This document shows, piece by piece, positions 16,583 through 26,200 of a DNA stretch of 64,000 nucleotides. The notes beneath the pieces are model-generated. The model saw only the letters and a list, made by a program, of their open reading frames with translations. It made no database searches and was not told the origin of the DNA. The translations under genes and the position numbers were made by a program. The DNA is taken from contig DATAKL010000049.1 of assembly GCA_036261625.1 (NCBI GenBank), positions 1 to 64,000 on the forward strand, in the 5' to 3' direction. Every line of letters begins with the position of its first letter. Position 1 is the stretch's first letter. The DNA is from JAAXKN01 sp036261625. Its GTDB lineage: Bacteria; Bacteroidota; Ignavibacteria; Ignavibacteriales; SURF-24.

Positions 16583-18424
16583 ATGGCAAAAAAGAAAGAA
16601 GTAAAAAGTCTTTCCGAGGTTACGGTTAGATTTGCCGGCGATTCCGGTGACGGAATGCAGCTGACTGGAACACAATTTAGTGATACTACAGCTTTGTTTG
16701 GTAATGACTTAATCACTCTGCCCGATTATCCTGCAGAAATCCGTGCTCCTGCCGGCACACTTTATGGTGTCAGCGGTTTTCAGCTCCATTTCTCAAGCAA
16801 CGATATTCATACTCCAGGCGACAACCCGGATCTTTTGGTGGCTATGAATCCTGCAGCCCTGAAAAAAAATCTCGTGGATCTTAAACCTGCTGCAACTATT
16901 ATCGTTAATACAGATTCATTTGATGCCAAAAACCTGAAGTTAGCTAATTATGCTACCAATCCGCTGGACGATGATTCACTGCAGGGCTTTAACGTTATTC
17001 CTGTGCCAATCACCTCACTTACAGCGACTGCTCTCGAAGGCAGCTCGCTTTCAAATAAGGAAGTTACACGCTGCAAGAATTTCTTTGCCCTTGGCATGAT
17101 GTACTGGCTCTACGGCAGACCGATTGAGCAGACACTCACATGGATTGAACAGAAATTCTCTAAAAAACCCGAAATTGCCTCAGCTAACACAAAGGCACTT
17201 AAAGCAGGCTATTTCTATGGCGAAACAACTGAAGCCTTTGCAGTTCAATATGAAGTTCAGCCTGCGGCTCTGCCGAAAGGAACCTACAGAAACATATCCG
17301 GCAATGAAGCCACGGCCTACGGCTTTGTTGCTGCAACTGTAAAAAGTGGTCTTCCTTTATTCCTTGGCTCATATCCTATTACTCCTGCTACGGATATACT
17401 CCATGAGCTGACAAAGCATAAGAATTTCGGAATTAAAACTTTCCAGGCTGAAGATGAAATTGCAGGCATTACCTCGGCCATCGGCGCCTCATACGCCGGA
17501 AGCCTTGCCATTACAACCACCAGCGGTCCCGGCCTGGCCTTAAAGACTGAAGCCGTGGGGCTTGCAGTTATGACTGAACTTCCGCTGGTAATTGTAGACG
17601 TTCAGAGAGGCGGCCCGTCTACAGGACTTCCAACCAAGACCGAGCAGGCTGACCTTATGCAGGCTATCTACGGTCGTAACGGTGAATCTCCCGTTCCTGT
17701 AATTGCTGCTGCAACACCGAGCGACTGCTTCTATATGGCTCTTGAGGCCTGCAGAATTGCATTAAAGTATATGACCCCTGTAATACTTCTTACTGACGGA
17801 TACCTCGCTAACGGTTCAGAACCATGGAGAATCCCGCATGCAAGTGAACTGCCGGAAATTAAATCCAAAAAATGGACGAAGAAAGAGGGATTTTTCCCCT
17901 ATACAAGGGATGAAGACTTAGCCAGACCATGGGCTACACCCGGAACTCCCGGCCTGGAGCACAGAATAGGAGGACTTGAGAAGTCACATATTCAAGGCAA
18001 CGTCAGCTACGACCCGGATAATCATGATTTTATGATCCGTATGAGGGACCAGAAGGTTAAAAACATTGCAAATGATATTCCTGAACTTGAAGTTAAATTT
18101 GAACAGGAAGGCGACCTGCTCGTCTTAGGATGGGGCGGCACCTACGGCGCTATTACCGAGGCCGTTTTAAGAGCAAGACAGAAAGGACTGAAAGTCTCCC
18201 AGGCACATTTCAAGTACTTAAACCCGTTCCCGAAAAATACGGCTGAAGTCCTGAAGAGATTTAAGACGGTTCTTGTTCCTGAAATTAACTTAGGACAGCT
18301 GGCCAGAATTTTAAGAAGCGAATTCCTGGTGCCTGTTGTTACATATAACAAAATGCGGGGCTTACCGTTTAAGGCTTCAGAAATTGAAGTTCAAATAATG
18401 AATCTTCTTGGAGGAAAACAATAA
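16583..18424 (+). CDS. korA: 2-oxoacid:ferredoxin oxidoreductase, fused gamma-alpha subunit
   Basis: Works with KorB to decarboxylate a 2-oxoacid oxidatively to its acyl-CoA and pass electrons to ferredoxin. Of 613 residues, roughly the first 190 are the gamma (acceptor-oxidoreductase) domain, beginning VRFAGDSGDGMQLTG. The rest is the alpha subunit with the pyrimidine-binding segment GSYPITPATDILHEL and the C-terminal transketolase-like domain. The fusion is typical of two-subunit KorAB enzymes, often 2-oxoglutarate-specific, but the substrate cannot be settled from sequence. A GTG nine bases upstream (16574) is an alternative start. The stop overlaps the korB start (TAATG). Confidence 0.92.
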   Translation: MAKKKEVKSLSEVTVRFAGDSGDGMQLTGTQFSDTTALFGNDLITLPDYPAEIRAPAGTLYGVSGFQLHFSSNDIHTPGDNPDLLVAMNPAALKKNLVDLKPAATIIVNTDSFDAKNLKLANYATNPLDDDSLQGFNVIPVPITSLTATALEGSSLSNKEVTRCKNFFALGMMYWLYGRPIEQTLTWIEQKFSKKPEIASANTKALKAGYFYGETTEAFAVQYEVQPAALPKGTYRNISGNEATAYGFVAATVKSGLPLFLGSYPITPATDILHELTKHKNFGIKTFQAEDEIAGITSAIGASYAGSLAITTTSGPGLALKTEAVGLAVMTELPLVIVDVQRGGPSTGLPTKTEQADLMQAIYGRNGESPVPVIAAATPSDCFYMALEACRIALKYMTPVILLTDGYLANGSEPWRIPHASELPEIKSKKWTKKEGFFPYTRDEDLARPWATPGTPGLEHRIGGLEKSHIQGNVSYDPDNHDFMIRMRDQKVKNIANDIPELEVKFEQEGDLLVLGWGGTYGAITEAVLRARQKGLKVSQAHFKYLNPFPKNTAEVLKRFKTVLVPEINLGQLARILRSEFLVPVVTYNKMRGLPFKASEIEVQIMNLLGGKQ

Positions 18425-19458
18425 TGGCAAATAACATAGATTTAACCGAAGCTAAACTTACTGCTAAAGACTTTGTAACCGATCAGGACGTCAGATGGTG
18501 CCCGGGATGCGGAGACTATTCTGTTCTGGCTCAGACACAAAGAGTATTGCCTGATCTGGGTCTGCCTAAGGAAAAGATAGTTTGGATTTCCGGTATCGGA
18601 TGTTCAAGCCGTTTCCCTTATTATATGAACACCTACGGCTTCCATACTATTCACGGACGTGCCGCGGCAATTGCTACAGGCGCCAAGCTTTCTCATCCCG
18701 ACTTGTCGGTCTGGGTTGCAACCGGTGACGGTGACCTCCTCTCAATCGGAGGCAACCACTTCATCCATACATGCAGAAAGAATATCGACCTGAAAATTCT
18801 CCTCTTTAACAACAGAATTTACGGCCTGACAAAAGGACAGTATTCACCGACATCGGAGAAGGGAAAAGTCACAAAGAGCTCTCCCTATGGAAGCCTCGAC
18901 TTTCCTTTTAACCCTGTTACACTGGCCCTGGGTGCAGAGGCTACTTTTGTGGCACGCTCACTCGACCGCGATCCTAAACATCTTCAGTATGTGCTCAAAA
19001 GAGCAGCCGACCATAAAGGCACAGCTTTTGTTGAAATATATCAGAACTGCGTGATCTTTAATGACGGCGCTTTTGATCCTCTTTCAAATAAGGAATCAAA
19101 GGATGATAACCTGCTCTTCTTAGAGCACGGAAAACCGATGGTATTTGGAAAGAATAAGGACAAGGGAATTATTGTTGACGGTACGACTCCTAAAGTTGTT
19201 AGCCTTACCGACGGCAAGTATTCCGTGAACGACCTTCTGGTCCATAATGAATTTGATGAGAGCGTTGTTCTGGCCTATCTGCTTGGGCAGATGAGCAACC
19301 ATCCTGAATTCCCGACACCGGTAGGCATTTTCAGGCAGATTTCGAAGCCTACTCTGCACGAGGATATGGAAAACCAGATCACGGCAGTTAAGGCTAAAAA
19401 GGGTGAAGGAGATCTGGAGAAATTCCTCTTCAACGGCAACACCTGGGAAGTTAAATAA
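18424..19458 (+). CDS. korB: 2-oxoacid:ferredoxin oxidoreductase, beta subunit
   Basis: A 344-residue thiamine-diphosphate-binding subunit that pairs with KorA. The N-terminal CPGCGDYSVL motif supplies cysteines for the [4Fe-4S] cluster. The ThDP/Mg motif is GDGDLLSIGGNHFIHT, followed by the Asn of LLFNNRIYGLTKGQYSPTS. There is no ferredoxin-like subunit in the operon, as expected for the two-subunit class. It overlaps korA by one base, and a strong terminator follows at 19485. Confidence 0.93.
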   Translation: MANNIDLTEAKLTAKDFVTDQDVRWCPGCGDYSVLAQTQRVLPDLGLPKEKIVWISGIGCSSRFPYYMNTYGFHTIHGRAAAIATGAKLSHPDLSVWVATGDGDLLSIGGNHFIHTCRKNIDLKILLFNNRIYGLTKGQYSPTSEKGKVTKSSPYGSLDFPFNPVTLALGAEATFVARSLDRDPKHLQYVLKRAADHKGTAFVEIYQNCVIFNDGAFDPLSNKESKDDNLLFLEHGKPMVFGKNKDKGIIVDGTTPKVVSLTDGKYSVNDLLVHNEFDESVVLAYLLGQMSNHPEFPTPVGIFRQISKPTLHEDMENQITAVKAKKGEGDLEKFLFNGNTWEVK

Positions 19459-19484
19459 TCCTTATTTAACGGATTCTTCTTTTA

Positions 19485-19520
19485 GGCGGAAGACACTTTT
19501 TGTGCTCTTCCGCCTTTTTC
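19485..19520 (+). terminator. Rho-independent terminator after korAB
   Basis: Twelve-base arms GGCGGAAGACAC and GTGCTCTTCCGCC (one bulge) around a T loop, followed by TTTTTC. It ends the korAB transcript. Confidence 0.9.
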
Positions 19521-19627
19521 TTTAAAAACAGATTCCTTTAATTTAAGGAACATTAGCTTTAAAATTCTTATCTTACTTAATAATACTTTTTGTTCAATAA
19601 TTTTTCATAATTCAAAAAATACCCTTT

Positions 19628-20623
19628 ATGATAGATTTTTCATACCTGGCCGACATTATAAGGCAAAACCGAACTTTTTTAATTACTACGCATGTTAACC
19701 CTGATGCCGATGCAATCGGTTCAGAAGTGGCTTTTTACAAGATCTTGAAAAAGCTCGGGAAAACTGCCTACATTATAAACCACAGTTCATTGCCATACAA
19801 TCTGACATTCCTGGATAAGGACTCTGTAATACAGAAGTATGACGCCGAAAAGCACGCCCGCCTCCTGGAGACGGTGGACGTTCTGGCTGCCCTGGATCTG
19901 AATAATCCCAAAAGGCTCGTCAGAATGGAAGACGCATTCGTTAACAGCTCAAGAACTAAAATCTGCATCGATCACCACCAGAATCCGGCATCCTTTGTAA
20001 ACCACTATTTTATAGATGCCGAATATTCATCAACAGGACAGATAATCTACGACCTGATAAATGAGACTAAGATTGTTGAACTTGACTACGAGATAGCTAT
20101 GCCCATTTACGCGGCAATTATGACTGATACCGGTTCTTTCCGTTTCGACAGGACTACCCCTTCCATTCACATGATTGCAGCCAGGCTGCTTGAAGCAGGG
20201 GTCGATCCGAACTATGTCTACGACCAGATTTATGATCAGAGCCACTTCGGGAAAATTAAACTCCTCGGGGAGTCACTTTCCTCAATCCGCCTGGCCTCTG
20301 ATAACCAGATTGCCTATATGGTAATAACACGTGACGACCTGAACCGTTCAGGAGCACAGGAAGCCGAGGTGGACGGTTTTGTCAACTACTGCCTGTCGAT
20401 AAGAGGGGTTAAGATCGGGATGCTCTTCTTTGAGCTTAAAGACGGCATTAAGGTCAGTTTCCGCTCCAAGGGCAAAATACCTGTAAATCTTCTGGCTGAG
20501 GAGTTTGGAGGAGGAGGTCACGTAAATGCCTCCGGAATCCGCCTGCAGGGGGCATCACTTAACGAACATATTCAGACGATCGTAGATGCTGCTGAAAAGT
20601 ACCTTGTGGTTGAACAGAAATAA
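19628..20623 (+). CDS. DHH-family phosphoesterase (NrnA-like oligoribonuclease / pAp phosphatase)
   Basis: A 331-residue protein of the DHH/DHHA1 superfamily. The metal-binding motifs are THVNPDADAIGSE near residue 21 (in place of DHD-type motif I), a DLNNP aspartate near residue 97, and the namesake CIDHHQNP near residue 117. The C-terminal DHHA1 domain has the substrate loop GGGGHVNASG near residue 298. Length and motifs fit NrnA, which degrades short RNA oligonucleotides and dephosphorylates pAp to AMP. The gene stands between two terminated units and is followed by pepA after 43 bases. Confidence 0.87.
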   Translation: MIDFSYLADIIRQNRTFLITTHVNPDADAIGSEVAFYKILKKLGKTAYIINHSSLPYNLTFLDKDSVIQKYDAEKHARLLETVDVLAALDLNNPKRLVRMEDAFVNSSRTKICIDHHQNPASFVNHYFIDAEYSSTGQIIYDLINETKIVELDYEIAMPIYAAIMTDTGSFRFDRTTPSIHMIAARLLEAGVDPNYVYDQIYDQSHFGKIKLLGESLSSIRLASDNQIAYMVITRDDLNRSGAQEAEVDGFVNYCLSIRGVKIGMLFFELKDGIKVSFRSKGKIPVNLLAEEFGGGGHVNASGIRLQGASLNEHIQTIVDAAEKYLVVEQK

Positions 20624-20666
20624 ATGCTTCTGAACTTTTATGAATATTAAATAAACGAGAGGAAAA

Positions 20667-22154
20667 ATGCTTAATATTAAATTTAAGAATGAAGGGACAA
20701 AGACGGCGCCAATTAAGGATTCCATCCTGATGCGTTTCATCTTTGAGGATCAAAAACCTCAGAAAGAGCTGGATAGCCTGGAAGATCTCTATGGCATCAG
20801 TATTTCCCAGGTGCAGAAGAAAAAACTTCTTGGCGAAAAAGGAAATGAGATTAAAGTTTACAACACCGAAGGGCTTCCTTCCATACTCCTCATTCATAAG
20901 GTTAAGACCAAAAAAGATTTTACTAACGACTACTTTAGAAATTACATGGCAGGCTTTATTTCCTCACTCGGGGAAGAAAACGTGTCAAACATGCAGGTAG
21001 TCCTTCCTGAATTCAGCCTTCTGAAGGATCATTTCTTAAGCGAGGAATATTTTTATCAGACTTTTATTGAAGGCATCCTGCTCGGGAACTATAAGTTTGA
21101 TAAGTACATATCTGAGAAAGAAGCATCAGGAACTCTTACAGTGCTGCTTTACGGGAACAAAAAAAGTCTGGATGCGGCCATTCAGAAGGGGCTGTCTTTA
21201 ATGGATGGGGTCTACTTTGCGCGCGACCTGGCCAATGAGCCTTCTTCAGTCCTTACGCCTGAAGAACTGGCGCTAAGATCAAAAAAAGAGCTTGAGAAGT
21301 CCGGAGTAAAAGTAACCGTCCTTGACCTGAAGGATATTCAGAAAAAGAAACTAGGAGGAATTCTTGCCGTTGGACGGGGAAGTGACAATCCCCAAAGACT
21401 CATCGTCCTCAGCTATAAGCCCTCGGGAGCAAAAAAGAAAATTGCACTCGTAGGCAAGGGCGTGACGTTTGATTCAGGCGGAATTTCCATTAAGCCTGCC
21501 TCCGGAATGGGAGAAATGAAGGCAGATATGGCAGGAGCCGCAGCCGTAATCGGTACTTTTCTTTCAGCCTCAAAAGCTAAACTGCCGGTTGAACTCGTAG
21601 GGTTTATTCCGGCCGTGGAAAACATGCCTTCAGGAAAAGCTATAAAACCTGGAGACATTATTAAGACCGCCTCAGGAAAATCGATTGAAATTGACAACAC
21701 TGACGCCGAGGGAAGACTTATCTTAGCCGATGCGCTGGAACTTGCAGCAGAAGAAAAACCCGATGCCATAATTGACCTGGCAACTCTTACCGGCGCCTGC
21801 GTTGTGGCCTTAGGCGAATATACGGCAGGACTTTTTACCGGCAATGACTCACTTGCAGACAAACTTTACACGGCGGGCTTAAACTCCTTCGAAAGAGTTT
21901 GGCGCATGCCCCTGTGGAATGAGTATAGTAAGCTTATAAAAAGTGACGTCGCAGATGTGAAGAACGTCGGCGGCAAGTGGGGAGGGGCAATAACGGCTGC
22001 CAAGTTCCTGGAGAAATTTGCATCCAACAAAATCCCGTGGGCTCACCTGGATATTGCAGGTCCTGCAATGGCAAACAACCTCAATAACTACACGCAGAAG
22101 TATATGACAGGCTACGGCGTAAGGCTCCTGTTTGAATACCTGTCGAACCTTTAA
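20667..22154 (+). CDS. pepA: Leucyl aminopeptidase (M17)
   Basis: A 495-residue cytosolic dinuclear-metal aminopeptidase that removes N-terminal residues from peptides. The C-terminal catalytic domain holds GKGVTFDSGGISIKP near residue 266 (metal/active-site lysine region) and the family signature NTDAEGRLILADAL near residue 344. The first 160 residues are the variable N-terminal domain, here preceded by a well-placed AGAGGAAAA ribosome binding site. A bidirectional terminator follows. Confidence 0.93.
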   Translation: MLNIKFKNEGTKTAPIKDSILMRFIFEDQKPQKELDSLEDLYGISISQVQKKKLLGEKGNEIKVYNTEGLPSILLIHKVKTKKDFTNDYFRNYMAGFISSLGEENVSNMQVVLPEFSLLKDHFLSEEYFYQTFIEGILLGNYKFDKYISEKEASGTLTVLLYGNKKSLDAAIQKGLSLMDGVYFARDLANEPSSVLTPEELALRSKKELEKSGVKVTVLDLKDIQKKKLGGILAVGRGSDNPQRLIVLSYKPSGAKKKIALVGKGVTFDSGGISIKPASGMGEMKADMAGAAAVIGTFLSASKAKLPVELVGFIPAVENMPSGKAIKPGDIIKTASGKSIEIDNTDAEGRLILADALELAAEEKPDAIIDLATLTGACVVALGEYTAGLFTGNDSLADKLYTAGLNSFERVWRMPLWNEYSKLIKSDVADVKNVGGKWGGAITAAKFLEKFASNKIPWAHLDIAGPAMANNLNNYTQKYMTGYGVRLLFEYLSNL

Positions 22155-22168
22155 GCATAAAGAAAAGT

Positions 22169-22198
22169 AAAAAGGCGGGATAAGTTTCCCGCCTTTTT
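22169..22198. terminator. Bidirectional terminator between pepA and PorV-like gene
   Basis: Perfect twelve-base arms AAAAAGGCGGGA and TCCCGCCTTTTT around six bases. A and T runs on both sides let it serve both convergent genes. Confidence 0.88.
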
Positions 22199-22216
22199 AT
22201 TTAGCGCCTTACTCTT

Positions 22217-22258
22217 CCGGAATTTCAGCTCTGGAATTTCAGCTCTAAAATTTCAGCC
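22217..22258. repeat. Three tandem 14-bp units over the stop of the PorV-like gene
   Basis: Units CCGGAATTTCAGCT (22217-22230), CTGGAATTTCAGCT (22231-22244) and CTAAAATTTCAGCC (22245-22258). The last one contains the final codons and the TAG stop of the minus-strand gene. The copies beyond the stop look like duplications of the gene's own 3' end. Confidence 0.7.
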
Positions 22259-23255
22259 CGAGTGAAATGTACTGTGCATTATTCAGGCGGTGCATATCTT
22301 CGTAAGCGTAATCAATTACAACGTTTGCAAAGCCGAACATCCTGTAATTCAGTCCGAATCCGAATGTAAGTCCTTTTTCAGAGTCCCTTTCAAAAAGAGA
22401 GTTATAACCGCCTCTGATGTAGAATGTTTCGCTCCATGCAAACTCCATTCCGGCATTCAGGTATTCAGTATGGTCGTTCGGATGTATGGCATCTACTGCA
22501 AGAGTGAGTCTTGAAGATTCCGATTTAATTACATCGGAGGCAACTCCGAAGCGGAACATGAGCGGAAGATCGAACTCTTCCATTTCAACGTCTGTATTGA
22601 TCAGGTTCGCATCGCCTGAACCCACAGGCTTAATTGAGAGGGCATCGCGGCCTTCGAGCTTCATCTTGGTGCCGAAGTTGGAAATGCTGGCTGCAATGCG
22701 GAATTCGTTCATTATCGGAATTCTGTACATTGTGCCAAGGTCAACAGCAAAGCCCTGCGACTTCATGTGCCAGATATTTTCACCTATGTACTTTGCATTA
22801 GCCCCTATAGAGAAGTTATCTGTCAGATTTCTTGCATAGCTCAGGCCCACGGCAAAGTTGTTATATTTGAAGTATTCTCCCGTTCCTTCGGGATTTTCAA
22901 TGGTAGTAACCATCATCTCTCCTGTAGAAAGATACGAGACAAAAGCGCCGATGGTGCCGAAGCCGGGAACACTGGTTGCAAAGGCTGCGTTTTCAAGATT
23001 GATGTCTGCAAACCATTTTACATGATTGAACTGGGCTTCATTTGAATTTATCCGGGCCAGTCCGGCAGGGTTCCAGTACGTGGAGGATATGTCGTCAGAG
23101 GAAGCCGCAAAGGCTCCCCCCATTCCTGCGGCTCTGGAGCCGACACCGATTTTTAAGAACTGTCCTACGGTTGTACCGGTCTTCGTAATCGACTGAGAAA
23201 AGATGAGTGCCGGAGAAACCGCTAAGAGTACAAAAAATAATTTTATTAGTTTCAT
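22245..23255 (-). CDS. PorV/PorQ-family outer-membrane protein
   Basis: A 336-residue beta-barrel protein. The signal peptide covers about residues 1-20. It is followed by GQFLKIGVGSRAAGMGGAF and STYWNPAGLA, the hallmark N-terminal segment of PorV/PorQ (UPF0164) proteins. The protein ends in the aromatic residue of ISLGLKF, the usual barrel end signal. PorV is the shuttle that takes T9SS cargo from the translocon to the attachment complex, but family paralogues are many and this may be a dedicated one. It lies 36 bases downstream of a large secreted protein whose C-terminus resembles a T9SS signal, which supports a link to secretion. Confidence 0.82.
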   Translation of the reverse strand: MKLIKLFFVLLAVSPALIFSQSITKTGTTVGQFLKIGVGSRAAGMGGAFAASSDDISSTYWNPAGLARINSNEAQFNHVKWFADINLENAAFATSVPGFGTIGAFVSYLSTGEMMVTTIENPEGTGEYFKYNNFAVGLSYARNLTDNFSIGANAKYIGENIWHMKSQGFAVDLGTMYRIPIMNEFRIAASISNFGTKMKLEGRDALSIKPVGSGDANLINTDVEMEEFDLPLMFRFGVASDVIKSESSRLTLAVDAIHPNDHTEYLNAGMEFAWSETFYIRGGYNSLFERDSEKGLTFGFGLNYRMFGFANVVIDYAYEDMHRLNNAQYISLGLKF

Positions 23256-23291
23256 TATAAAACTCCTGATTTTTCCTTCTTTAATTCATGA

Positions 23292-26200
23292 CTACTTAAT
23301 AAGAGCGAATTTAACTATCTTCTCGCCTATGCCGGGAGCTTCAATGTGTGCAATGTAGAGCCCGTAGGCCACACCAAAGCCGTCGCGATTGAGAAGGTTC
23401 CAGAATTCGCGACCGTTCTGCATGTTTGAGTCATGATTAAGAGTCTGAACCGGATCACCGCTCAGAGTAAATATTCTTATCGTACACTTTGCCGGAAGGT
23501 TATCGAAGTAAATTCTCCGTTCGCCCCTGTTCTTATCCGGCAGGCGGTTTAAGGGCTCCAGTTCGTTGTAGCCGACGTAAGGGTTAGGTACAACACGGAT
23601 ATTGTCCATTGAGGCTGCTGCCTTGTCGTTGCTCAGCTTAGCGGCAGATGTCTTAAGTACAAAAACGTCTTTGGAATTAAAAGGACGGTTTGTCAAAATC
23701 CTCAGGACATCCCCGTCAGAAGGCATTACGGGCGCCTTCGTGGTATCCTGTGGGCCTAAGAGCTTAATAGACCAGGAGAGAGTGTCCCTCTGCGTTCCCT
23801 TTGATCCCGGCTTAAAGAATACCAGTTCCTCTCCAATGTCCCATCTGTCGTTTCTTGTCTGGAACTGCTCAACGAGCATGGAAGTAACAGGCGCCGGAAC
23901 TCCTGAAGTTATATCCTTCACCGTAAAGTTTACGGGTATTTTAGCGAGCTTACTGTTACTAACTATAAAAGTTGAATCTACATTCTGCGAGGAGAATGTA
24001 ACTTCATAGTCAAGCGGCAGCTTAACAGTCTTACCGTAGCCGTAAAGCTTTGAAGAGAACCTGAGGTTTGTGTTCTTTCCGTTGAAGCCCGATCTGGAGG
24101 TGTCGATTTCAATATCCTTTTCATCAATAATTTTAAGACTGACACCGTCAAAAACCGGGTTGGAGTCGTCGCCAGAGAGCGAAGTGCTCTCAAAGACAGG
24201 GAAGTAGTGATAAGTTATCTTAAAGGTTCCGCCGTCGGGCATTCTGCTGTTATCGAGCCTTTGAACAGCGCCCCTGGTGTAACTGATTATATAATCCGAG
24301 CCTTCGGTATAAACCGTTCCGTTATCATCGGTAACCTTAAGAACATCATCTTTTACAATATTGCTGTTATTAAGAGAAGTGAATTTCCCGTTGAAAGCCC
24401 TGAAGGATTCAGTTACAGGGTTTGTGCTTGAAAGGCTGTAATTCTTGGCCTGGACAAGTTTTCCTGCGACGCGCATTGTGTCGCTGAAGGTAAGCCTGTA
24501 TTCACTATCCTTTACAAGGAGGTCATTTACCACGCTAAAGGATATCTTGCCGTTTCCGGTACCGCTTTCATGCAGCAGGTTGCTTCCGTTATTTATTTCG
24601 GGAAGCATGTAACCTGAAGCTCTGGGTCCCGGGATCACCTGAACCGTGTTGGCATCAAACTTAAACTGTGAAGTCACAGGATCAAGCGTAATCTTCTTGG
24701 TTGTCTCCGAAGGCGGGATACCGAGAGAATCGCCGTGATCGTATGCAACTACAGCGTAGTAGTAAGTCTGTCCGTTAATTACGTTATTTGAGTCGACAAA
24801 GCTGTGCACAAGTCCCGTATTGTCGCCCAGGTAATAATGAACGCCGCGGCCCTGATAGGCAACAGGATGGTATCCTTTCCAATCGTTTACCTTATCCCAC
24901 CTTGCGTCATAGCCCTGTAAATCTTTAAGCGGCTCGCTAAGGAAACTGGCGCCTTTTCCGTCAGATATTTTCAGGATATCGGTAAATGTCGGATCGGTGC
25001 TTCTGTAGATCACGTATCCTTCAAAGTCATTTCCCGTAATGGGATCTTTACTGTTCTCGGCTTCCGAATCCCAGTAGAGAGTAACCTTCTTATCGCCAGG
25101 CACGGCAGTAACCTTTGGTAAGTCAGGCGGCTTAAAGAAGTTATAGTTTTTGTTGTAGATATCCTGCACGGTTTCTGCCGATGTAAGCAGGTCATTTAAG
25201 TTTTCACCGAAAAGAAGGGCCATGGAAATTCTTTTTGTTTCTCCCTTTTTAAGAGAAATGTAGCCCGATCCGTAATTAAAGACGATATCGTTCTTATTCG
25301 GTATAGGGCTGAAGGTTCCCGGAATGGAGCGAGTCCACATCAGTTCATCATCCCTTACAGATCCGCCGTCGCGCCAGATCCAGCTGTTGAAGCTTGTAAG
25401 GCCTATCTGGTCAACCTCATCCAGGTCTGTCAGTTCAAAGTTAGGTTCACCCGGGTGCAGGGGATCAGGGGATCCGTCAGCAAGTCTTTTGCCTGCAGTT
25501 GGATGTCCGTCACTTTCACCCTCGTCGCCGGTATTCGGGATGCCGTCGACGCCGACGTCATCGGTTTCCTGATTCCAGTCGTGGTCGTTATCTATGCCGT
25601 CATCCTGACGTTCGTCAACAAGGCCGTCGCCGTCGTTATCTATGCCGTCAGAAGAATTACCGGGGCTTTCAAGGAATTTGCATCCAAGATACCCGAGTTT
25701 AATTCCCTGAGCGCCGATCCCGTCGTTATCATAGAAATAAACCATGCTTCTTGAATATACAGGAATATTATCCACGTTGACCTCGTCGGTAGAGTAAGGG
25801 GGGACGAAAAATCCCAGGTCGTCTTTATTGTCGGCGGCATTTCCGACATCAGGATCGCCATAGACCCCGAAAAACACCGAATCCAGGTCGTAGTCGCTGA
25901 CGTTGGTAACTGTATAGACAAAGAAAATTGCGTTTTCAGCAAGCGAGTTGCTCCACTGGAAAGCTCTACCGTCGACCTGAACGCCCAGGCCCCGGCGCTT
26001 AAGGTCATTCTTGAAAGGATAGTACGGGAATTCGGCATTATCCCTGTCATCCATCGACCAGAAACACTCCAGGTCGGCATTGTTGACACCCTGTGTCAGA
26101 TATCCCGGCCAGACATACTTGCCGAGTGTCTGATTGTACCACTCTCTGGGCCAGCTGTCGGGCTTTCCGTCGCGGTCAAGATCTTCGCCCGGGTTAGAGG

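Noticed and set aside
25324..25754. Overlapping plus-strand open frames within the 1160-aa gene
   Set aside because: They are shadows of the repetitive Asp/Gly coding sequence on the minus strand and lack start signals.
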